Shown here piece by piece: positions 32,289 to 39,162 of a DNA stretch of 39,162 nt. A program made the position numbers and the translations under genes. A model generated the notes under the pieces. The model saw only the letters and a list, made by a program, of their open reading frames with translations, had not been told where the DNA came from and did not search any database. The stretch lies in NCBI GenBank assembly GCA_015501595.1, contig JADNRX010000481.1, forward strand, positions 1-39,162, read 5' to 3'. Position 1 is the first letter of the stretch; every line of letters starts with the position of its first letter. This stretch comes from Hymenopellis radicata (lineage: Eukaryota > Basidiomycota > Agaricomycetes > Agaricales > Physalacriaceae).

Positions 32289-33429
32289 CTAGGGTATGTC
32301 CGTCATTCTCCCTCCGGGACGAGTAACCGTCACGGCTCTTTCAAATGTCGATCCTGCCCAGATTTCAACCTTCCCGTGGCTCACATCCTTATTTACCTCC
32401 CGAGCAAGATTTTGTAGAATCAGCTCTGTTGCCATCGTGATAAGAGACTCGATGTCGGCGGTGAAGGGCTCGAAGTATTCGAATTTGACGATATGCAATC
32501 GCTCCAATTGACCCAGCGTGCGTACTCCTTCCTCCATGTTGAGAAAATCGCTCTGGTGAGCAGTACGCATAGAAAGCCGGGGCGTGACCCGCAGTTGCGG
32601 GAAATGATCCGCAAGTGCTGCATCGAGTAGTAGTAGGTGAATTTTGCGAAGTAGGAAGACTATGCAACACACCCGCTATCTCCGTTCCGTTGGCAAGTCT
32701 CACGAGAGAGGTGGTGGGAAGGCTCAACATCTGTACATGCGGATAGGATCTCAAAAGCCTCGATAGACTTAGGTCAGACGAATACCCGCGAACCCAGTCG
32801 TTCAGAGCAATGTGCCGCAAGCAAGGGAATACCAGGGCAGATTCGAAACGGGAGAGGACATAGACAGGCATAGCGAGGGTGTGTATGTTGGTGAGGGGAG
32901 GTATCTTCGAAAACGCGGCCTTGAAGTGTTGCAGGCAGGTAGCGCCCTGTTTAGTTGTAAAATTGGGACACGAAACTAACTGGAGTGTATGGAGGTTCGG
33001 AAGGCATGAGAGGCCACGTGCGAACTCTTCATACACCGTCGACGATGAATAAGGTGTCAGCGCGACGTTGAAAACCCTATGTAAGGGCTCATAAGCAAAC
33101 TGATTAATCGTATGGAGAAGACGGCGCGTACTGAACAAAATGGGCGAGGCGGGGGCCCGGATCGTAACCACCTCCAACTGGAAAACAAGCTCCATTGCCA
33201 TCGGTTTGGCCGTTTGCATCTCAGTGCGGGATTTAGTGCGAAGTGCACAGGCCTCTATAGTATGCCAAAGAAGAGGATAGTAAATGTGGCACAACGCACT
33301 ACACGTCTGCGATAATGAAAGGAGCGCATCGAAGCGGTCGCGGTATTCGCCAGGGAGGATGGGACCAAAGGTCAAGCACGGGACGGGGAGGCGAGGAAAA
33401 TATGACATGATTTCGAGATGAAGTTCCAC
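32289..33429 (-). CDS. F-box-like protein A (5' end uncertain)
   Basis: Paralogue of the plus-strand gene at 34780-36251. Minus-strand exons 33429-33132, 33076-32673 and 32617-32289; introns of 55 bp each at the same positions as in the paralogue, and the middle exons are both 404 bp. It has an F-box-like start (LPVELHLEIMSYFPRLPVPC, then SLSQTCSALCHIYYPLLWHTIEACAL), followed by a helical/Leu-rich region (LPNLHTLQLVS, FPCLRHIALN) and ends with AREVNKD. The homologous segment already begins upstream of the first in-frame ATG (33408), so the true start, perhaps in another exon, is missing or lost. A base seems missing at 33142-33144 (GGG on the plus strand); with it the intron-1 junction is in phase and matches the paralogue. 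Without it, the unspliced sequence happens to stay open, which would mislead gene prediction. Confidence 0.7.
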
Positions 33430-34779
33430 TGGAAGAGTCGGCAGGCCCTTTGTGTTAACGTTGGTCTCTACCGCTGCTTGAGGGCAGAGACCTGAAGGGT
33501 ATCAGATTCAATCCTAGCATTGCGAGTGGATGCGCGTCTGGTGCGGTTGCCCCTTGGACTCTTTCTTTTTGCGAGTGTCCTATTGACAGCCTTGGGCATG
33601 GCAATGTTCTATGCTTCAGATGAGGGGTTAAAAAAAGAAAGGTGCCCATGTGATTCTCACGTGCTACAGTGTGGCTGTGCCAAAGCTTTCTCTTGTGCGC
33701 GACGACCACCGCGTTATTGTCTATCCACTTCACCTAATACCGCGCTTTGCAACACTATGAGAGCTCCCTCAACACCTGTACTACGCGCCATCAAGTTCAG
33801 ATTCATCGCCTTTCATAGAAAGCAGGCTGCCGTCGGACTCTGCTGGAAAAACGTTTCGCTCTGGCGCCGTCCTACCACGGCACAGATACCGGTAACAGTA
33901 CATCTGGTGTTGACGTGCGCGTGAGACGCCATTCGTCGCTCATGCCCGTTCTATGGAACAGACACGATGACAAGGATAGTAATATCTTATAGTCGATGAC
34001 TGCTTCCTCGTACACAATATATGCGCGTAAACTGGGTACGTGCTTGATGGTCATTATTTGCTATGAATTGACCCCATATCAAAAGTTGTCTTGTGGAATA
34101 TCCTCATACTAATGGCGATCTCATTTGTGCTGGAACAGTGTCCCTTATCCGCAACTTCACTGCAGTCTTCGTCCTCAGGAAACTAATTTTTCTGCGACAT
34201 CCAGGATGTTCTCTCTCCAATTCTGAAATCACTCAAGCAAACTGTCCTCCTCTCCGAAAGTCAACTTAACCTTTGACGAACGCGTTGTCTTTCTGAAGAG
34301 GTTGGTGTTATGTCAAGTCGTTGCTTGTATCAATTGATGCTAAGTGTAAATCAACACCCATAACCACTATCGCCGAACGCCCTCAGTTCAAGTTGTACTC
34401 GGGCCAACAACCCGAATGTAAGATTATTTTCAACTGTGGTGCGTGCAGCATCCTAGCCGCTTCTGCAAGGCTGATTTCTGGCATACAGGACCTTGCCTGT
34501 TGAACAGCCAGCCGGTCATGTCATGTTGGTGATATGTTCTAGCAGGCGGCCAACGCCCACGGTTGGCAGGAAATGACTGACCAATGACTGACCGATCCTC
34601 TGGTACTAGTCGAGCTTGCCTCTGGTTCACATATTTTAATGAGGGAATCTATGTACACAGACATGGTCCCTTCAGGAACACGGTGTATATGCCGGACGGC
34701 AGATTCGAAACAGATCAACAGCTTTCTTGATCCCCAATTCCATATCGAAGCCAATCAGGAATCGCAGTTCAACATCTCC
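33430..34779. other. Intergenic between the divergent F-box-like paralogues
   Basis: About 1.3 kb with short frames only (for example 33520-33924). A GGTCTCT...AGAGACC inverted repeat (33463-33492) lies next to the first recognisable codons of gene A. Presumably contains both promoters. Confidence 0.4.
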
Positions 34780-36251
34780 ATGCCCTTGAAGGCTGACAAA
34801 AAGGGACCTGGAAAGGTCTCCAAGAGGATTTGCCCCAGCGCGTCCTCTCGTCCTGCCGAGATCGCAGCTGATATTCAGGATGTCTTCCCCGGATCGGCCG
34901 TTAACACGAAAGGCTTGGCCGTCCTTCCCGCTGAGATTCATCTCGAAATTGTCTCCCACTTCCCTCGCGTCCAAGTACCCTGCATGTCATTTTGCATCCT
35001 TCCGGCAGAGCACCGCGACCGATTCGATGCGATGTTCTCATTATCGCAGACGTGTAGCGCGTTGTATCAGGTTTATCATCATCTTGTTTGGCGTACCCTT
35101 GAAGCCTGCGCACTTCGATGTGCATCGCGGAGTGAGATGCGAACGGCTAAGCCGATGGCCACGGAGCTGGTTTCGCAGTTGGAGGTGGTCACTATTCGTG
35201 CACCAACGCTGGCTGAATTTGTTCAGTACGTGTCATCTTCCAGGACATATATGGAATTGAGCTCATCAGTCCTTTACTAGAGTTTTCAACCTTGCGTTGA
35301 CGAGTTATTCGTCCCGTACGGTTTATGAAGAGTTGGCGCGGTGTCTCCCGTGTCTCCCGAACCTCCATACACTTCAGATAGTTTCGTTTCCTAATGTCAA
35401 GACCAAAAAGGAAGGTCTCCGCTTGCAGCACTTCTCCACTGCTTTTTCCCAGCTACCGCCACTCACCAAATTGCACACCCTGACCATTCCACTTTACCTC
35501 CTCGCTCGTTGCAACTCTGCCCTGACGTTTCCTTGCTTGCGGCACATTGCCATCAACCACTTCATTCGCCCGATTTACTTCGCAATTGATTTAAACTTGA
35601 CAATTCTTCCTCGCTATCTATATGTCCGCTCCTTGACCGTTCCTTCCTATGCCATGGGAATCGTTAGCGAAACTATGATGGAGGGTACGTTGCATCTCAA
35701 GTTCCGACCGTCGCATTTTAGAAGCTGACTGTCCTTACATAGCCCTTGTTGAGCGTTTTCCACAACTACGTGTGACGCCTCGGCTTTCTCTTCGTAGATT
35801 GAAGGATCCGACAGGCGATTTCCTTGAACAGGCGCGGAAAGCGCTCCGCGTGCTCGCCCGATTGGAACATCTGCATGTTATTGAGCTTGAATATTTTAGT
35901 GAGTTCGCAGGAGAGAACATGGCTCCCGTATTCGAATCCATTATCCTGATGGCGAAGGCGGTGATTCTGAAGAATCTTGCTCGGGAGGTAAACAAGGATG
36001 TTCAGAGCGGAGAGGTAAATCTGTGGCTTGGGCCGGCACTTAGAAGAGCTGTGACAGTTCTTCGTCGTGTTGGTTCTGTCATGAGGACGATGAACACCGA
36101 GAAAATTGTGTCGCCTAGTAAGTACTTCACGATGATAATTAATGTATATAGAATGCAAGTACCGATTCCTCCACGATTCACTGTGAGCGGTGTCAGTTTA
36201 CAAGTGGAACGCACATTCCCAAAGACTACATCTCCACACCCCCCGGGATGA
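34780..36251 (+). CDS. F-box-like protein B
   Basis: Exons 34780-35225, 35281-35684 and 35743-36251; introns 55 and 58 bp, GT-AG. About 452 residues. After a basic N-terminus (MPLKADKKGPGKVSKR), an F-box-like segment (VLPAEIHLEIVSHFPRVQVP; SLSQTCSALYQVYHHLVW) and Leu-rich segments (LPNLHTLQIVS, FPCLRHIAIN) match gene A throughout, ending in AREVNKDVQSGEVNLWLGPA. Likely a substrate-recognition subunit of an SCF ligase or a degenerate relative. The frame is intact. The start at 34780 is chosen over 34639 because the preceding residues look non-coding. The C-terminal 50 residues beyond the similarity to gene A are uncertain. Confidence 0.72.
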
Positions 36252-36863
36252 CGCCTTCGAGTTTCGGTCTATCGATCCCTCCATGGCACCGTCATCAGCC
36301 TTTTGGGCCTTAGGCCTTAGAGCCGCGCGGCGTATGTCACCCAGTGCTGTAGCTCGACCAGCACCAAGCCTTCACCGTACGGCTCAGCAGAGCCTTGGGA
36401 ACACTTCCTGTACCGCCAGACGAGCAAGGGACCAATATCGAAGCTCATCAACATCGATGATTTCCTCCCATATACCCACCATGGTTTGTTGAGGTTACTG
36501 CGCGGCTTAGCGCTGCGCTCTTGGGGCGGAAAGCGTGTGAGCCGCGCTGCGCCGTCAGAGGTCTCAGCGACTAACTATCCGCCATCCCATCGCCGCCGGT
36601 ATCTCGCCCGCACAGAAGGTGTTCAACCGATTTTTTTGTACTCACACAGTCGAACTAAACATTCTGTCGTCGATGGCCTATTGATTGCTTCGGATGAGTC
36701 CAGTACGTAATTTTGAGGCTCCTGTTGTGGCGCGCGAATCTGGTCTTTAATCTTTAATATAAACAACCTCTCTAAGACCCGGACCGCTCATCCGCAACTC
36801 AGTCACCAACAGCCATCTGCAGTCTACATTACCTCACCCTACAGGCCCTTCCTTACCTTGAAC
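36252..36863. other. Possible coding traces, unassigned
   Basis: Overlapping frames at 36190-36492 and 36486-36710 read plausible protein (for example HFLYRQTSKGPISKL in the third frame around 36400), but they switch frame and no family is recognisable. This could be a decayed gene, the 3' extension of F-box-like B, or a further gene with missing bases. The final 100 bp are the promoter of the hydrolase. Confidence 0.25.
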
Positions 36864-38132
36864 ATGAACTATTTCAGCAAACTACTGAACCAACTGTACG
36901 TGCCTTCCGGAGTACTCACGAAGGTAGGCCTTCCTAAATGTTTCTTCCCGACACGTGTTTCCATCTACAGCTGTAGATGTTATGGCATGGACAATACTTC
37001 AGCGTATACCCTGCTGCTTATGATTCTGAGGAGGAAAGACGAGCAGGTGCGTGTTTTTGAGTCTTTCATTGCTTATACGGTCTCATGTCGTACGGTCAGA
37101 TATTGATCCTATACTAACACGGCTAGGTAGCGACATCGAGGTGGATGTACAAACGTCTGACGGTGTCGTCCTCAAGTGCTACCTTTTCAGACAGGTGCCG
37201 TCTCTTTTTCCTATCCATGCCGTCTGGAACTCTTTATATATGTCCTCTTCTCAGACTAAACTGCACACTGCGCGCGCAACAATCATTCTATTCCACGGAA
37301 ATGGCTACCACAATTGGTGCTATACAACGTGTGGACACACTCTTCGCAAACTTGGATTCAACGCTTTGATGGTCTCGTATCGCGGGTTAGTGCCGTTACG
37401 GTTACGTCTCGTTACACGCGCGCTTACGTTCCATCAGGTACGGGGCCTCGCAAGGGAAACCCTCTGAACGAGGCCTACGACGCGATGCGCAGGCAGCGTT
37501 GGATTATGTTTATGCGGATCCTGCGCTATGCAGTGTTCCCGTGGTACGTCTGCACACTCTCATCACATAACCTCGACCTTGACATATCGTGCATCACACT
37601 AGGTCCTTCATGGACATTCACTGGGAGGAGCAGTAGCAATAGACCTCGCAAGTCGTAACCCCGATAAGGTACCTTTCTCCTCCACTACTATTGCCACGAG
37701 TGTAACACGCCGGCTTCTAGATACACGCCACAATGGTCGAAAACACCTTCCTTTCTATTCCCCAAGTCGCCAAAGGCATACCCGTCGTGCGACACATCAC
37801 CTTCCTCATACATCAACGATGGAACTCTGCTGCAAAGCTTCCGCTAATTCCTCGAACGACACCGATTCTATTTTTGAGCGGACATTTAGACCAGGTAGCG
37901 CCGGAAGCACATATGATGGGCTTGCGGGATATCGCCGCAGGTAGAGATCCCAATTCTACGGACGAGCTGCAGGATGTGTTTCATTCGTTTCCGAATGGTG
38001 GTCACGGTAAGTGTATTGATGCCAGCAGTTCAATATCCTAACAATGTTTGTCAAGCGGATACTAGTATTCAGCCAGGATATTTCGAGACGATTGACAACT
38101 TCTTGAAGGGGATAAAGATGCGCGAGGTGTAG
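36864..38132 (+). CDS. Alpha/beta hydrolase, BEM46/ABHD13-like
   Basis: Serine hydrolase of the alpha/beta-fold superfamily, probably membrane associated. Eight exons: 36864-36923, 36977-37046, 37127-37194, 37255-37385, 37438-37543, 37603-37668, 37721-38006 and 38056-38132, giving 287 residues with no frame error. The N-terminus is short and hydrophobic (LLNQLYVPSGVLTK), then YPAAYDSEEERR. Core motifs are FHGNGYHNW (HGN oxyanion region), VSYRGYG, the nucleophile elbow HGHSLGGA (Ser in GHSLG), LSGHLDQVAP with the catalytic Asp, and PNGGH with the catalytic His split by the last intron. Exon 2 is short, and its acceptor at 36976 was chosen because it alone keeps the frame. The substrate is unknown; BEM46 homologues act in fungal polarity and sporulation. 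Confidence 0.88.
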
Positions 38133-38483
38133 GGATGTTGAGACTTTGCCTTGTTTCATTTTGTAGATCGTCAGAGATCATATTCGGCGTGGATACAAAT
38201 GCGCTCCTAGGTAGGGGTCGTTAGAACGTCAGTGCGCGGCAGAGTGCTCGGCGTAGCGCTGCTCCGTGGCACCCAGTGCCTCCGTTTATGTGGCGCAGTC
38301 AGGATAACAGACCCATCTCAATTTGCTCACTGCACTTGCAGCAAGTTTAGTATACCCGCCGAAGAATATATGGTGCATACATTCCTCTTTGTAGATTTAA
38401 TGGTTACTGCGAACTCTCAGAACACTTTCACGGCTTTTCGCAGCTCTGGCGTGTAACAAGCGCCTCAAGCGTCTCAATGGATA
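38133..38483. other. Intergenic, no gene seen
   Basis: 3' flank of the hydrolase; one 74-codon frame without recognisable features. Confidence 0.4.
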
Positions 38484-38563
38484 ACACCGATGGTGAAGCG
38501 GTTATCATGCTTGCCTTCCATTAGGATCAGCAAGCGGCAGGGGTTCGACTCCCCTTTGGTGTA
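38484..38563 (+). tRNA. tRNA-Gly(UCC) with 8 nt intron
   Basis: Acceptor ACACCGA pairs with TTGGTGT (one G-U), discriminator A. D arm GTGA/TCAT, anticodon stem CTTGC/GCAAG, loop CT-TCC-A followed by an 8 nt intron (TTAGGATC) and A. T arm AGGGG-TTCGACT-CCCCT. It is the second Gly isoacceptor in the window. Confidence 0.88.
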
Positions 38564-38831
38564 TTGAGCTTTTGCTCCTGAGTTCCCTTTTCTCGAATCT
38601 CAAATGTTTTAGTTCTAAGTTCTTAGTACTAAGAATGTTCAATGTTGACAAGGCCTGTGACTTGAACGTCGGGAGTTGGCAGTCGGGACCCTGGAGTCAG
38701 GACTCATCCCGTTCTCACTCAACAGACTGTAGTAGCATTCAACGCATCGGACAGTACTACTTCATATACTAGGTCATCATTGCCTTGTCAGTAGATAACA
38801 TATTAATAAACGAACAAGTAACTAGTCCAAT
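38564..38831. other. Intergenic, no gene seen
   Basis: A short plus-strand frame only; AT-rich. Confidence 0.4.
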
Positions 38832-39162
38832 TCAGATGTCTATACCTCTTGAAGGAAGCCGTGGCGGTAATATCACAAACGAAGTAGTGAGAGCAGTGTC
38901 AGAATTAGGTACACGTACATGATTCTGATCGGCTACTGCCTCTGCGAAAGGCGGCGGCGGCAAAAATAGCTCGTGTGCTGGACTTGGCGGTGGAGTGGAA
39001 GGAGGCACGTCCGCGTATGTTAGATGAGATCCTGATGCATGAGCCATATTAGAGCTGGAAGCGGAGGGAGGCGTATAGGGAGGCGGCGAGGTCGGGACGA
39101 CCGTTCCGGGGAAGTAGCGAGGAACGAATGGAGCCGGCCCAATCATTGTTCGAGGCTCTGCT
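38832..39162 (-). CDS. C-terminal part of a proline-rich protein (partial)
   Basis: The minus-strand frame is open through the right edge, so the gene starts outside the window. The visible 110 codons are Pro/Ser-rich with PPPYTPPSAS, including a PPxY-type WW-ligand motif, and PPSTPPPSPAHELFLPPPP. Such tails occur in arrestin-like adaptors and membrane-trafficking proteins, but nothing here identifies the family. A GT donor at 38918 (codons NH followed by GTACGT) and an acceptor near 38850 could define a last intron, so the exact C-terminus is unsure. Confidence 0.5.
   Translation of the reverse strand, partial: AEPRTMIGPAPFVPRYFPGTVVPTSPPPYTPPSASSSNMAHASGSHLTYADVPPSTPPPSPAHELFLPPPPFAEAVADQNHVRVPNSDTALTTSFVILPPRLPSRGIDI

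Noticed and set aside
32389..33429. F-box-like A read without its first intron
   Set aside because: The frame is open through 33077-33131 by chance. The paralogue has an aligned 55 bp intron there, and one missing base explains the phase.
1..39162. Secondary-metabolite or defence gene cluster
   Set aside because: GMC, Zn2Cys6 and hydrolase genes occur, but there is no backbone enzyme (PKS, NRPS, terpene synthase), and the genes are spaced with unrelated housekeeping and tRNA genes.

Overview
The window is genomic DNA of a filamentous fungus, almost certainly a basidiomycete of the Agaricomycetes. The evidence is intron-dense genes with 46-61 bp spliceosomal introns, F-box-like families, a GT90 glycosyltransferase, a Zn2Cys6 regulator, a GMC oxidoreductase, four nuclear tRNA genes with an intron between positions 37 and 38, and many short terminal-inverted-repeat elements. 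No bacterial operon, phage, CRISPR array or origin is visible.

Layout. 1-13 kb is repeat-rich. A hypothetical gene at 269-1766 is split by a 257 bp MITE (914-1170). Two more copies of that MITE lie at 1859-2114 and 8644-8900, and a 385 bp cousin sharing the same ends lies at 11831-12215. Between them, 3.5-7.1 kb holds a degenerate array of a GGGCTTACGCG motif, two nested inverted repeats (the inner one with a tRNA-like B box) and a hairpin, followed by an 18 bp minisatellite at 7.3 kb. A GMC oxidoreductase gene (9682-11753) interrupts this area. An unrelated TIR element with internal GGTAAGTAAC motifs lies at 12767-13129.

13-20 kb carries tRNA-Gly(GCC), a GT90 glycosyltransferase and a Zn2Cys6 transcription factor, all on the minus strand, then tRNA-Thr(AGU). 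22-28 kb carries an F-box protein and a large sterol-glucosyltransferase-like protein of about 942 aa with a C-terminal ubiquitin-interacting-like motif. 28-39 kb carries a Gln/His-rich protein, a peroxisomal enoyl-CoA hydratase ending in SKL, tRNA-Tyr(GUA), a divergently transcribed pair of F-box-like paralogues, an alpha/beta hydrolase, tRNA-Gly(UCC) and the end of a proline-rich protein.

The most important technical observation is that five otherwise well-conserved genes (GMC, GT90, Zn2Cys6, sterol glucosyltransferase, F-box-like A) appear to lack single bases, nearly always inside short homopolymer runs. About 18 bases are lost and I found no gain. Adding them back makes each spliced CDS an exact multiple of three. 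This looks like uncorrected long-read sequencing error rather than decay, and any automatic gene call here will be fragmented. Genes of the window do not form an evident pathway or cluster; the neighbourhood looks like ordinary chromosomal gene space with a TE-rich flank.
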